NCBI RefSeq assembly: GCF_000367365.1
Contig: NZ_BARF01000016.1
Location: 1-64,000 of the forward strand
Length of the DNA stretch: 64,000 nt
Reading direction: 5' to 3'
Source: Streptomyces prunicolor NBRC 13075
Lineage (GTDB): Bacteria > Actinomycetota > Actinomycetes > Streptomycetales > Streptomycetaceae
Both the position numbers and the translations under genes were made by a program. The notes beneath the pieces were generated by a model, which saw nothing but the letters and a program-made list of their open reading frames with translations, did not search any database and was not told the DNA's origin. Each line of letters opens with the position of its first letter. The stretch's first letter is position 1. Shown piece by piece: positions 28,101 to 36,826 of the stretch.

Positions 28101-29204
28101 CTCAAACGCGGCAGCGGCTACGGCATCCACGTCGTGGCGGGCATGCTCCGCTGGAACGACGTACGCATCGCCACCCAGTCGATGTTCGGCAGCCGGATCG
28201 AACTGCGCCTCAACGACCCCTCCGACTCGTCCGTCGACCGCAGACTGTCCGAGACCCTGTCGGCCGACATCCCGGGCCGCGCCCTCACCGACGGCAAACT
28301 GTTCGCACACGTCGCCCTGCCACGCCTCGACGCACTCGCTCGGGCCACGGACCTGGGACCGGCCCTCGCAGCGGCCGCACGCTCCGTGCGCGCCACCTGG
28401 CACGGCGAACTGGCCGCTCCCGTACGGGTGTTGCCCACAAGGCTGCCCGCGCAGCGCCTGCCCTCGACGGTCACGGTGCCGCACGCGGTACCGATCGGCG
28501 TCGACCAGGAGTCCCTGTCCCCGGCCGTCCTCGACCTGTTCGGCACCGACCAGCACCTGCTCGTCCTGGGCGACAACGAATGCGGCAAGACGAACCTCCT
28601 CCAGCTGATCTCCCGCGCGCTCGTGGACCGCTACAGCGCGGACGAGCTGGTCTTCGGCGTCTTCGACCCACGGCGCGGTCTGCGCGGCGTGATCCCGGAG
28701 CCCTACCGCGGCGGCTACGCGCACAACGCGAAACTCTCCGCGGCGCTCGCCACCGGCATCGCGACCGAACTGGAAAAACGCCTGCCGGAAACCACCGACC
28801 CCGACACCATGACCGACGAACCGGCCTTCTCCGGACCGCGGATCGTCATCCTCGTCGACGACTACGACATCCTCACCACCGCCGGCCAGCAGCCCCTCGC
28901 CCCGTTCCTGCCCTACATCTCGTCGGCCCAGGACATCGGCCTGCACTTCGTCGTGACGCGCCGCGTCGCGGGCGCCTCGCGCGCCCTGTACGAGCCGTTC
29001 CTGACGACGCTGCGCGAGACGGGTGCGACGGCGCTCTTGATGACAGGAGACCGCACTGAAGGCCAGCTCTTCCCGGGCCTGTACGCCTCCGCACAACCAC
29101 CGGGCCGGGGCACCCTGGTCCGCCGAGGCCGCCGCCACCAGCTGATCCAGACGGCCCTCGCGGCAGAGCCCAACCCCCTGGAGAGCACGGAGAGCACGGC
29201 GTGA
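25188..29204 (+). CDS. eccC: EccC, FtsK/SpoIIIE-type ESX motor ATPase
   Basis: A 1,338-aa protein starting at TTG 25188, 4-base overlap with the previous gene. This start gives the usual EccC opening (HLVHRPARATRPL...IEPPPNLPEGK). Two membrane helices lie at about 39-60 and 63-84. Three ATPase modules follow, with P-loops GATGSGKS (about 491), GGPQSGKT (about 843) and GDNECGKT (about 1128). Walker B is intact in module 1 (VIDEFGEL); modules 2 and 3 show LIDGFGAL and LVDDYDIL, lacking the catalytic Glu, as in many EccC proteins where only the first motor is active. EccC recognises WXG substrates and energises export. The single-chain form replaces the split EccCa/EccCb of mycobacterial ESX-1. 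Confidence 0.93.
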   Translation: MTQHLVHRPARATRPLPATEARTIEPPPNLPEGKMGSAATALLPIAGVMSSVVMMTVIRSSQFAGLGAVVLVVALLGAVALFLSQRGKAQRQRRVQRERYLEYLEELREELGAAEQERRRAARELNPPPSALYDLVRDPARLWERRRTDADFLRVRVGVGDVPVQDVVVGQNSTSGVLTPPDPFMLNEARALQARFRATADHPLPVPLDRAGNVSVIGDREGVLRVARALLAQAAVTHAPDDLALALGVPGERMAEWEWAKWLPHVLDPEELDGPVAARRIAPDLAQLARLIGVDLKKRSSYAAEVRRGLSDRNALSLGGRLLVVSDEYGNNAAELPRPDTAVALGEMGVTVLHLLAEQVHEPDQVSVRITVDGDRVMVEDLRGEHLVRVSGVLDPVSAAGVEGLARTLAPLRLSPESAADGTPVSGPVHFPQLLGIDDPAALDLGRQWAPRGDRDFLRVPIGLDDRHEPVLLDLKESSELGMGPHGLCVGATGSGKSELLRTLVLALVTTHPPEDLAMVLIDYKGGATFAPFTTLPHVAGVITNLENQAGLVERVHTSLAGEIKHRQQVLKDAGNIADIGHYRALRATGRPDLEPLPHLFVVIDEFGELLTAKPDFIDLFLSIGRIGRSIGVHLLLSSQRIEGGRLKGLDTYLSYRLGLRTFSADESRTVLETPDAFNLPPLPGFGYLKVDTSTYTRFKAGFVSGAYRGPVLSDAVASDEPSTWVYPSYNTLATPTGESGDDAVAAPRERESGPSVLSAVVDQLAGAGEPVRRIWLPPLPDAVTLTGAAGPVQASADGLQLAHGEGPLRIPLGVLDDPARQRQGRWVHDLNTAGGHTAVIGGPQSGKTTLLRTLALSLAVTHTPHDVAIYGLDLVGGGLSALSDLPHVGGIAGRADHERAARTVAEVRTMLAEREAVFRAHGIDSVDQLRTLRTQGRLPQLGSTDVVLLIDGFGALRDEFADLDDAVAELLKRGSGYGIHVVAGMLRWNDVRIATQSMFGSRIELRLNDPSDSSVDRRLSETLSADIPGRALTDGKLFAHVALPRLDALARATDLGPALAAAARSVRATWHGELAAPVRVLPTRLPAQRLPSTVTVPHAVPIGVDQESLSPAVLDLFGTDQHLLVLGDNECGKTNLLQLISRALVDRYSADELVFGVFDPRRGLRGVIPEPYRGGYAHNAKLSAALATGIATELEKRLPETTDPDTMTDEPAFSGPRIVILVDDYDILTTAGQQPLAPFLPYISSAQDIGLHFVVTRRVAGASRALYEPFLTTLRETGATALLMTGDRTEGQLFPGLYASAQPPGRGTLVRRGRRHQLIQTALAAEPNPLESTESTA

Positions 29205-30661
29205 CCAAGGACGTCATCGCGCTCACCCCGAAGATGCCCGACACCCGCTCGCTCCTGGCAGGTCTGCACGCCGGCGGCCCCGAGCTGAGCCTGACCGCCA
29301 CCGACGACGGCGCGGTCATCCAGCTGTGCACGGCGGCCGGCCGCCCGCTGGTCTCGGTCGAGGCCCCGCTGCTCGTCCACGTACCCGGCGAGGCCGAACG
29401 CCTCCTCGGCCCCCAAGTGACCGCACCCGAGCCGCCGTTCTGGTGGACCGAGACCCGCGCCTCCACCGCAGCCCCCGAGGCGGAATCCCTCGCGGGGTCC
29501 GTGTGCGGACGCCTGACGATGCTGCTCGGCGGCACCACCTGGCCACCCGGCGCCGCCCACACCGCCCGCGTCGCGGTCCCGGACGACGCGACGCACGACG
29601 AGCAGACACCCACGCCCCCCGGCACGCCGGACGACGACCGCACCGAGACGGCAGCCCCGGTCCTCCCCGCCGTCGATGTCCTGACCGACTCGACCGCGGT
29701 CCTCATCGCCGACCGCCCGCTCGTCCCCCTCACCGCCTGGTTCTCGGACATCCTGCGCACCACCGCACGGACGAACCGCGCACTCCATCTCGTCACACCA
29801 CCCCACGTCCGCCTCACCCTGCCGCTGCGCACCGCACTGAGCGGCGCCCCCAACCGCTGGGTGATCCAGAACCCCGCAGGCGGCTACTACGACGGCCTGT
29901 CCGGCGCCCAACTCACCTGGCAGGGCGGCACGTTCACCCCGACCGGCAGCACCGCGGCCGACGCTTTCACCGCAGCGGCCACACCCGCCGAGGAACGACA
30001 ACTCACCGTCTCGTTCCGCACGGTGCACGCCGCCGACAGCGACCTCGTGCTGGGTCGCGCCCTCGAGGCGGCCTGGCAACACCTCACCGGCACACCCCCC
30101 GCCGGCTGGGGCACCGCCGAACCCGTCAACCTCCCCTGGTCCCCACGCCAGTTGACCGATCTCGCCCGCGACCGGGCCCCCGCCCCCACCCACCTCATCG
30201 CCGTCGGCACACCGGGCCGCCCCGCCATCGCCACCCACCGCATCACCCGCACCACCGCCGGCGTCGCCCAGGACACGACCCTCACCCTCGGCTACACCAC
30301 CCCCACCGAAGTCCCCCTGGACACCCTGGAATCCCTCGCCGCCACGCTCATCGACAAACACGGCCTGACGACGATGCTCACCACCCTGCGCAACGCCCGC
30401 GCCGACCTCACCCTGCCCGCACACCTGGAAGCCCCGTCTCTCCCGGTCTCCTTCACACTCGGCCCACGCGACACACGCGCCATCGGCCTCACCCACGCCC
30501 GCCGCCCACCACTCGCCACGAAGCCGCAGCAACTCGGTACCCCCAGCTATCCCGCCCTCCACTACCCACTCGGCAACGGAACCGACCCCCAAGCCTGGAC
30601 AGCACTCCAGAACCTCGCCAGCCACCTCAAGAACAGCCCGGGCGTTGCCAATTCGGCATAG
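29201..30661 (+). CDS. DUF6177-like ESX-associated protein
   Basis: A 486-aa soluble protein whose GTG at 29201 overlaps the eccC stop (GTGA). No signal peptide or membrane helix is seen. It has alternating strands and helices, with a conserved-looking PNRWVIQNPAGGYYDGLSG segment and a C-terminal TLGPRDTRAIGLTHARRPP segment. Relatives next to Streptomyces EccC genes are annotated DUF6177, as I recall; no biochemical role is known to me. Position suggests a cytoplasmic accessory of the secretion motor. It ends the ESX operon. Confidence 0.7.
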   Translation: MTKDVIALTPKMPDTRSLLAGLHAGGPELSLTATDDGAVIQLCTAAGRPLVSVEAPLLVHVPGEAERLLGPQVTAPEPPFWWTETRASTAAPEAESLAGSVCGRLTMLLGGTTWPPGAAHTARVAVPDDATHDEQTPTPPGTPDDDRTETAAPVLPAVDVLTDSTAVLIADRPLVPLTAWFSDILRTTARTNRALHLVTPPHVRLTLPLRTALSGAPNRWVIQNPAGGYYDGLSGAQLTWQGGTFTPTGSTAADAFTAAATPAEERQLTVSFRTVHAADSDLVLGRALEAAWQHLTGTPPAGWGTAEPVNLPWSPRQLTDLARDRAPAPTHLIAVGTPGRPAIATHRITRTTAGVAQDTTLTLGYTTPTEVPLDTLESLAATLIDKHGLTTMLTTLRNARADLTLPAHLEAPSLPVSFTLGPRDTRAIGLTHARRPPLATKPQQLGTPSYPALHYPLGNGTDPQAWTALQNLASHLKNSPGVANSA

Positions 30662-30703
30662 CAGCCGAGCCAGACCTCGGCCTGGATCTACGTCCGCGGC
30701 CCG

Positions 30704-31132
30704 TCAGGGATGCACGGGATGGCGTCGCCGAGGCCGACTCCCACCTGCCACGCCAGGCAAGGGTCCCTGCCGAACCCGACACACGAGTGCCGCAACCAGC
30801 AGCGACCGCATCAGGTAGTGATGATCCACGGTCGAGAAGCGTTGCCCAGCTGGGAGAGATGTCAGTCCCTCACCGTAGGGTCCGCGCAAGTACCGGGAGT
30901 CGTGGAGGAGATCACAGTGGCGTACGTGCAGCATCTTTCGGTCAGGTCGGTGTCCCGCGAGCAGCCCGGTCAGGTACTCGCGGAACCCCCGTCGCCGGGC
31001 AAAGCTGACGAAGAGGTCATCGAACCGGGCCACATACTCCTCCAACGGTCCCGGCGCGGGCGAGCACGGACGGCGGGCGGTCATCTTCAGCCCCAGCACG
31101 GCAGTTGACTCCTCCCGCTGCCCTACGACCAA
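30704..31132 (-). pseudogene. IS701-like transposase N-terminal remnant
   Basis: A leftward frame contains PLEEYVARFDDLF...RRRGFREYLTGLLAG, very like the N-terminus of actinobacterial IS701-family DDE transposases. The remaining frame does not continue the family, and no DDE residues can be found. Only about 45 residues are recognisable. It marks the left edge of the operon at 31,213-39,565. The rest of 30,662-31,212 holds no gene. Confidence 0.5.
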
Positions 31133-31212
31133 CCCGCGCAGCCGTCAACCCACGCTACCGCCGGGTTTAACGAACTACCGGTAATCAACAGCCTCTCAGC
31201 AGCACAAACACG

Positions 31213-32508
31213 TCAGCCTGGTCGCGCGCCCGCTTTGGCAAGGAGATCTGGAGCGCTGATCTCGACCTGGCCAACGGGCGAAGTGAAGGTGAATGTGAGG
31301 TGAGGCAGGACCTCACGCAGGAGTTGGATCATCACGGAGTGGTCGTCGGCCTCACCCTGGATCAGATCCAGTTCGCTGGTGGACACTCCGCCATCGAGCT
31401 GTGTGCCGGGCCGGATCCAGGCGCGGTAGCCAGTGATGCCGACGGTGCTGCGCAGTTGACGCTGTCCTGCGACGGAGTCAAGACGGCAGGGGAAGGACGG
31501 CGCCAGATTCGAATACTGGAACACAACTCGGTCGTGGGCCACGAGTGGGGCGTCGACGGCCTCGCCCAGCGCCAGGCGGCCGGCCAGCTCGACGAGGTCG
31601 GGACCCGCCGCGCGAAGGGACAGTGCGTTGATGTTGCCCCCCAGCCGTCCGTTCACCTCGATCACCCGCGGTCCGGTGTCAGTGAGCTTGATCTCGGTGT
31701 GGGTGATTCCTGTGGTCACCCCGAGCGCTCTGATCGCCTTTTCCGCGAGATCCCGGACAAGTTGCTGTTCCTTTTCCGGCAGGGCGGCGGGCCAGAACTG
31801 GCCGGTTTCCCGGAAAGGAGGCACAAGCGGGAACTTCCCGGTGACGGCGATGTGATGGACCGCGCCGCGGATGGCGATGCTTTCCACAGATACGTAGTCA
31901 CCTACAGAGTCACCCGAGGAATGGCATGGCTTTCCTTGAAGGAACTCCTCCACGACGAAGGCCGGTTCGGAGGCGAGAAGCCGGGCGACGAGTCGGCGTC
32001 CTTCCTCTGCGTCGTCGACTCGGTAGGTGTTGCGGCTGCCTTCTCCCCGTACCGGCTTGACGATGGCGGGGAGCCCGACGTGCCGAAGAACCTCGGGCCA
32101 CTCCTCCGGCCTGGTCAGTAGCTGCCCGGCGACGCTGTCGGTGCCGGTCTCGCGCAGTCGCTGCCTCTGGCAGAACTTGTCCGTCAGGAACCGCACAGTG
32201 TCGTCACTGTGGTACGAAAGGCCGAGCTGAGCGGCCAACTCCGCGGTAACCGGCAGCATGCGCTCGCTGAAGGTGGCGATTCCGCCGGGGTCGGTTGCCC
32301 GCAGAGGGCCCGTCACCTCGGCGGGCGTGTCCCGGAAGGTGACAACGTCGCCCATATCCCGGAGCAAGGGCAGCAAGGGTCCGACGTGTTCGGAGTTCTC
32401 CCTGGTCACGAAGACGAGGGGTGCGACCTTGGTGAGTGATCTGGCGATTTCGCTGACAGTTGCTGCTCCCCGGTCGTACACCACGACCAGTCGGCGGGAA
32501 GAGGTCAT
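31213..32508 (-). CDS. ATP-grasp domain ligase
   Basis: A 431-aa protein whose ATG overlaps the stop of the adenylation gene (TGATG), with GAGG 8 bases upstream. ATP-grasp motifs are visible: TDKFCQRQRLRETG opening the A domain, GLPAIVKPVRGEGSRNTYRV (ATP-binding Lys and Gly-rich loop), AFVVEEFLQG (purine-binding Glu), and the metal-binding end RVIEVNGRLGG. The class fits carboxylate-amine ligases such as amino-acid or dipeptide ligases. Last gene of the operon; it probably condenses an amino acid or acyl group with the cluster's product. The substrate cannot be predicted. Confidence 0.85.
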   Translation of the reverse strand: MTSSRRLVVVYDRGAATVSEIARSLTKVAPLVFVTRENSEHVGPLLPLLRDMGDVVTFRDTPAEVTGPLRATDPGGIATFSERMLPVTAELAAQLGLSYHSDDTVRFLTDKFCQRQRLRETGTDSVAGQLLTRPEEWPEVLRHVGLPAIVKPVRGEGSRNTYRVDDAEEGRRLVARLLASEPAFVVEEFLQGKPCHSSGDSVGDYVSVESIAIRGAVHHIAVTGKFPLVPPFRETGQFWPAALPEKEQQLVRDLAEKAIRALGVTTGITHTEIKLTDTGPRVIEVNGRLGGNINALSLRAAGPDLVELAGRLALGEAVDAPLVAHDRVVFQYSNLAPSFPCRLDSVAGQRQLRSTVGITGYRAWIRPGTQLDGGVSTSELDLIQGEADDHSVMIQLLREVLPHLTFTFTSPVGQVEISAPDLLAKAGARPG

Positions 32509-34064
32509 CAGATCCTCACAGACGACGTCGGCCAGTCCAGCCCAGGAAGCGCTGGAAGGGCGGCTCGGTCCAGCTTTCCGTTCGCGGTGACCGGAAGGCT
32601 TGTCACCCGCTTGAACTGGTGGGGGCGCAGATGGGCAGGAAGGCGATCGCCGAGGTGTGCACGGATCCGCCCGGGGTCGAGGTCGGCGTCCGGGCCGGTG
32701 ACGAGGTACGCCACCAGGATGTGCTGCCCGGCCTGATTGACCTTCAGGGCACACGCGACACCCCGCACGCCGACGAGGGATGTGAGCGCGGCCTCCACCT
32801 CGCCGAGTTCGATGCGATGGCCGCGTAGTTTGACCTGGCCGTCCACCCGGCCGATGTAGTAGAGGGTCCCGTCCGCTTGGCGGATCGCCCAGTCTCCACT
32901 CCGGTAATAGCGCTCCGGCACATCCTCGGCGGAGTTCGTGACGAACCGCTGTTGGGTGAGCTCGGGCCGTCCCAGATAACCGGATGCGACCCCGCTTCCT
33001 GCGACCCAGATCTCTCCTGGTGTTCCGTCGGCGACCGGCTGACCTGCCGAGTCTCTCAGTGAGACTTCCAGGTGGCGAAGCGGACGACCGATGGGGGTGT
33101 GCTTGAGCTCCGGTGAGCTGCAGATATGAGCGTCGAGGACTCCGTAGGTCACGTGCACCGTGGTCTCGGTGATCCCGTACATGTTGACGAGTAGGGCGTT
33201 GGGTGCCATGTCGCCTTCGAGCCATACGAGGGCGTCCTGGAGGTTGACGGCCTCTCCGCCGAGTACGGCGTAGCGAAGGTGCGGCAGGGAACGACTGTCC
33301 CGGCGGAGCCGCCCGACCAGGAATCCGAACATGGAGGGGGTCTGGCTCACCACCGTGACTTGATGGGCCGTAAGCAGCCGCACGAAGGCGTCGGGATCGC
33401 GGGCCACCTGCTGGGGTACGAGCACGGCGGTACTGCCGTTGAGCAGGGCACCCCACAACTCCCACACGCTGAAGTCGAAGCTGAAGGAGTGAAAGACCGT
33501 CCACACGTCAGCCGGGCGGAAGGCGAACTCCTCCGCACAGGCGTCCAGCAGCGCGAGGACCTGGTCATGACCTACGACGCACCCTTTGGGAGCTCCGGTC
33601 GAGCCGGAGGTGTAGATGACGTAGGCGGTTCCGGCCGGGACGTCCTGCCAGGACTGGACCGAACCGGTGCCCCGGACCGCGATCGAGAGGCTGTCCACCT
33701 TGGCCACCAACGTCTCATCGGGTTCCAGAGCACCGTCGGTGACGACAAGCCGGGTCCCGCTGTCATCGAGCAGAAAGGAGCGGCGTGCAGGCGGGTAGTC
33801 AGGATCGATGGGGAGGTAACCCCGGCCGCTGCCAAGGATTCCGAGAAAGCCGACGGGCGCCGACCGACTGCGACCGAGGCGGGCGGCGATCAGCCGGTCG
33901 TCGTCGGTGCACAAGGACACAAGCGCCCGGGCCAATCTGCTGCCGGCGGCTTGCAGTTCGGCGTAGGTGACCGGGCCGTCCTCGTCGATGAGAGCGGGTG
34001 CCTCGGGGCGACGCAGTGCCACGTCGGCGAAGCGCTCGTGCACGGTCGAAGGAACGCTCTGCAT
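32508..34064 (-). CDS. stand-alone NRPS adenylation domain, Thr-like code
   Basis: A 518-aa amino-acid-activating enzyme with all core motifs: A3 YTSGSTGAPKG (151-161), A5 NMYGITET (294-301), A7 YRSGDW, A8 GRVDGQVKLRGHRIELGE, A10 TANGKLDR. No carrier domain is attached. Aligning by eye to PheA gives the binding-pocket code D197-F198-W201-S240-V267-G269-M295-V303-H304, with the invariant Lys in A10: DFWSVGMVHK. This differs from the classic threonine code DFWNIGMVHK at two positions, so threonine or a close analogue is predicted. ATG 34064 lies 2 bases after the MFS stop with GAGGAG upstream. It would load the carrier domain encoded at 36,827-37,084. Confidence 0.88.
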   Translation of the reverse strand: MQSVPSTVHERFADVALRRPEAPALIDEDGPVTYAELQAAGSRLARALVSLCTDDDRLIAARLGRSRSAPVGFLGILGSGRGYLPIDPDYPPARRSFLLDDSGTRLVVTDGALEPDETLVAKVDSLSIAVRGTGSVQSWQDVPAGTAYVIYTSGSTGAPKGCVVGHDQVLALLDACAEEFAFRPADVWTVFHSFSFDFSVWELWGALLNGSTAVLVPQQVARDPDAFVRLLTAHQVTVVSQTPSMFGFLVGRLRRDSRSLPHLRYAVLGGEAVNLQDALVWLEGDMAPNALLVNMYGITETTVHVTYGVLDAHICSSPELKHTPIGRPLRHLEVSLRDSAGQPVADGTPGEIWVAGSGVASGYLGRPELTQQRFVTNSAEDVPERYYRSGDWAIRQADGTLYYIGRVDGQVKLRGHRIELGEVEAALTSLVGVRGVACALKVNQAGQHILVAYLVTGPDADLDPGRIRAHLGDRLPAHLRPHQFKRVTSLPVTANGKLDRAALPALPGLDWPTSSVRI

Positions 34065-34066
34065 GA

Positions 34067-35437
34067 TCAACTCCTCACGCTTGTGCTCATGCCTGTATCT
34101 GAGACCGGCGGGAGCGCATCGGCCTCGGTTCCGGACCCGGCTTCGGACTCGGTCTCTTCCTCGGACTCGCTCCATTCGGCATGGAGACCGGCCACCCAGC
34201 GCGTCATGGGGATGACCAGCGCGGCGCCGACGAGGAGTAGGGCGGAGAGGACGAGCCATCCTCCTGGGACGTAGGCGATGGCCACCGCCACCACGAGGGT
34301 GGGGCCGACGATGTCCTGGACCGTGGTCCCGATCGAGAAGTAGCCGATGTACTTGCCCTGGGCGTGAGTCGGCGCCAGACCGAACGACAACCCCCACTCC
34401 CCGGCCGACTGAAGAAGCTCACCGGCGGTCAGCACCACCGTGGCCATGAAGAGCGTGGCCACCAGCAATGTTCCGGAACCTGTGGCAGTCGTGGCGAACA
34501 GGACGCACGCCAGGGCTGTGAACAGCGCGGAGACGGCGAGTGCCCTGGCAGCGCCGCGCACGCTCGAGGAACCGCGGCTCGCTGTCACCTGGAGCAGGAT
34601 CGCGAGCACGGTGTTGACGAAGGCGAGGGTGGCGACCATCCACGGCGGTGCGTCGGTGTGCTGGGTCACCCAGAGCGGCAGGCCCACTTCCAGAATGCTG
34701 ATGTGCAGGGCGAACAGCCCGTTCAGCAGACCGAGGGCAGTGAACGTGACGAGACGCCGCCCCGGCGCCGCCTGCTGTTGAGCCTGGGCCCGCTGTCGGT
34801 CCTGATCCTGGTCCTTGCCACGAACATCGGAGGCGAACAGCGTCGGATCGAGCTTCGATCGCGCGGGAAGTCGCGTGGTCGCGACGGCGACCACCAGAAA
34901 GGCAGCCATCGTCACGCCGATGAGGCACAGGAACGCCGACCGGGTACCGACCGCCAGCAGAGGTATAACAGCGAGAGCGCCGAGCGACATTCCGGTGTTG
35001 GCGACGCTCCGCAGATACGCCTGGGTACGCACCCGATTCGACTGACCCATCACATGGGAGACCAGTGTCCTTCGCGCGATGGAGTTGACACGGTCAGTGG
35101 CGCCGAGGGCGATGGCCACAGGCAGCACAACGAGGTAGGAACCGGAGATCAACAGCGGGGTGATCAGCAGTGTTTGAACGACGCTCGCTGCGATGGTCAG
35201 GGGACGGGGACCCCAGCGATCCGCCAGATAACCGGCAGGCAGCGCCGCGCAGAAGGCCGCCACACCGGCTCCCGACAAGGCCAGGCCGACCTGTTGCGCA
35301 GAGAGCCCGAAGCACAGCGTGAAGAAGACGATGCTGCCGGTGCTGTACATGCCGCGCCCAAGGGCGTAGGCGAAGGTCCCCACGAACAGTGGCCGTGCAG
35401 GGCCGTCGAGACGGGGTAGGTTCCGGGTGAGTTTCAC
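34067..35437 (-). CDS. MFS transporter
   Basis: A 456-aa protein with about twelve membrane helices and a charged central loop (about 205-235, Gln/Asp/Arg-rich). The loop between helices 2 and 3 reads GYLADRWGPRPL, the MFS signature. GTG 35437 overlaps the condensation gene stop. It lies inside the biosynthetic operon, so it most likely exports the product or gives self-resistance. The C-terminal 40 residues are acidic (SEEETESEAGS) and probably cytoplasmic. Confidence 0.85.
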   Translation of the reverse strand: MKLTRNLPRLDGPARPLFVGTFAYALGRGMYSTGSIVFFTLCFGLSAQQVGLALSGAGVAAFCAALPAGYLADRWGPRPLTIAASVVQTLLITPLLISGSYLVVLPVAIALGATDRVNSIARRTLVSHVMGQSNRVRTQAYLRSVANTGMSLGALAVIPLLAVGTRSAFLCLIGVTMAAFLVVAVATTRLPARSKLDPTLFASDVRGKDQDQDRQRAQAQQQAAPGRRLVTFTALGLLNGLFALHISILEVGLPLWVTQHTDAPPWMVATLAFVNTVLAILLQVTASRGSSSVRGAARALAVSALFTALACVLFATTATGSGTLLVATLFMATVVLTAGELLQSAGEWGLSFGLAPTHAQGKYIGYFSIGTTVQDIVGPTLVVAVAIAYVPGGWLVLSALLLVGAALVIPMTRWVAGLHAEWSESEEETESEAGSGTEADALPPVSDTGMSTSVRS

Positions 35438-36759
35438 AGAGCCCTGTCACCGGCCTGGGCAGTGCCTACCCAGTCCTGCAGCGTCTGTTCGGTGGTCTGC
35501 CAGAGCTTTTCCACCGCGGCTGCCGGGTACCAGTCCGTCCGGTGATACATCGAAACCGAGATGTCGTGATCCAACTCGGTGAGGGAGATGACGATGGCGG
35601 CGTCCGGTGTGCTCCCCGCGAGCTCCAGGGGTGCCGTCTCGCACCCGGTGAACTCCCAGCCGCCCAGCCAGCGTCGCATGGTGGCGTTCTGCGGGTTGAA
35701 GGAAATGTAGGGAACCTTGGCATGGCAGCCAAGGGACGCAGGTTCCATGTGCGCGATGAGCTGCGGCCACGGGATCGCCAGTCCATCGAGGGAGTTCAGC
35801 ATCGCGCGCTGGAAATCGTGGAGGAAATCGGTGGTGGTGGCCTGGTCGTCGCGCTGCGTCGCGATGACGACCTTGCTTGCGAGGAAGCCGACGGTCTGGT
35901 GGACGGATGACGACTCCCGGTTGGACGTCATAAGCATCGTGCCGACGGTGGGTTGCTCACTCAGGATGTACAGCGCCCGGTGAACGGCCGCATGCATGAT
36001 TGCCCATGGGCTCATACGGAAGGTTCGTGCACAGGCGAACACAGCTGTGGTCAGTTCTCTGCCGAAGGACGCGCGCACGAGACCCGTGCGGTCGTAGCGC
36101 GCGTGAGCGGCACCTGAGAAGCCGGCGAATCGTGTTTCGGGGATCGGGCCGACCGCCTTGAGGCTTTGCACCACGTCCTGCAGCGCGCGTTGGCCGGCGG
36201 GCGAGTCCAGGTAGGTGTTCTGCTTCTGTACCTGTTCGGGATAGGTGAGGGGGATCGGGGGCAACGGTTGTGTGGCCAGGCCGAGTTCCGCCGCGTAAAG
36301 GGTCGTCAGATCCCTCATGAGAAGGTCGAGCGACCAGAAATCCCCTATCAAGTGGTCGAGAACCAGCGCGAAGAGTGTCTCCTGCGGACGGCGGAGCAGA
36401 ATGAGCCGGGCCAGCGGTCCGTCGGTGAAGTCGAAAGGGGCGTCAACGAGTTGCTCCATGAGCCCCACCGTGGCGTCCGTGGTGTCATGCGGCGTCGAGT
36501 CGGCCGAGGTGATGCCGGTCATGTCGGCCGGCACGTCGAGCCGCCAAGTGAAGTCGCCCAGATCGAAGCCGCACAGCAGGACCGGGTGCCGTTCCTGGAG
36601 ACGGAGCCATGCCCGCTCCAGAGCCGCTGTCTGAAGATCACCGCGGATCCGAAGCACGACAGAGGGATGGTGCGGGCGGTAGACACCGGCGTCTATTTCC
36701 CTGACGATCTGCCCCAGCCGGTGCCGCTGGGTCCAGGAAACACGTTGCCGTGAGGACAT
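35434..36759 (-). CDS. stand-alone NRPS condensation domain
   Basis: A 441-aa protein with condensation-domain features: the opening TQRHRLGQI, LERAWLRLQERHPVL, the active-site segment LVLDHLIGDFWS at 133-144, and NRESSSVHQTVGFLASKVVI. The canonical HHxxxDG is DH-LIG-D-F here: the second His (H136, the catalytic base) and the Asp (D140) are kept, the first His and the Gly are changed. That still permits amide or ester formation. Without attached A or PCP domains it must work in trans with the carrier domain encoded just upstream. Start ATG 36759 has a poor ribosome site. Confidence 0.87.
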   Translation of the reverse strand: MSSRQRVSWTQRHRLGQIVREIDAGVYRPHHPSVVLRIRGDLQTAALERAWLRLQERHPVLLCGFDLGDFTWRLDVPADMTGITSADSTPHDTTDATVGLMEQLVDAPFDFTDGPLARLILLRRPQETLFALVLDHLIGDFWSLDLLMRDLTTLYAAELGLATQPLPPIPLTYPEQVQKQNTYLDSPAGQRALQDVVQSLKAVGPIPETRFAGFSGAAHARYDRTGLVRASFGRELTTAVFACARTFRMSPWAIMHAAVHRALYILSEQPTVGTMLMTSNRESSSVHQTVGFLASKVVIATQRDDQATTTDFLHDFQRAMLNSLDGLAIPWPQLIAHMEPASLGCHAKVPYISFNPQNATMRRWLGGWEFTGCETAPLELAGSTPDAAIVISLTELDHDISVSMYHRTDWYPAAAVEKLWQTTEQTLQDWVGTAQAGDRAL

Positions 36760-36826
36760 TGCGCCAACAGCCTTTCGTGGGTTGGTGCGCGACGCGCCAG
36801 GCGTCTCGGGCCGATTCCGCCTCCGG

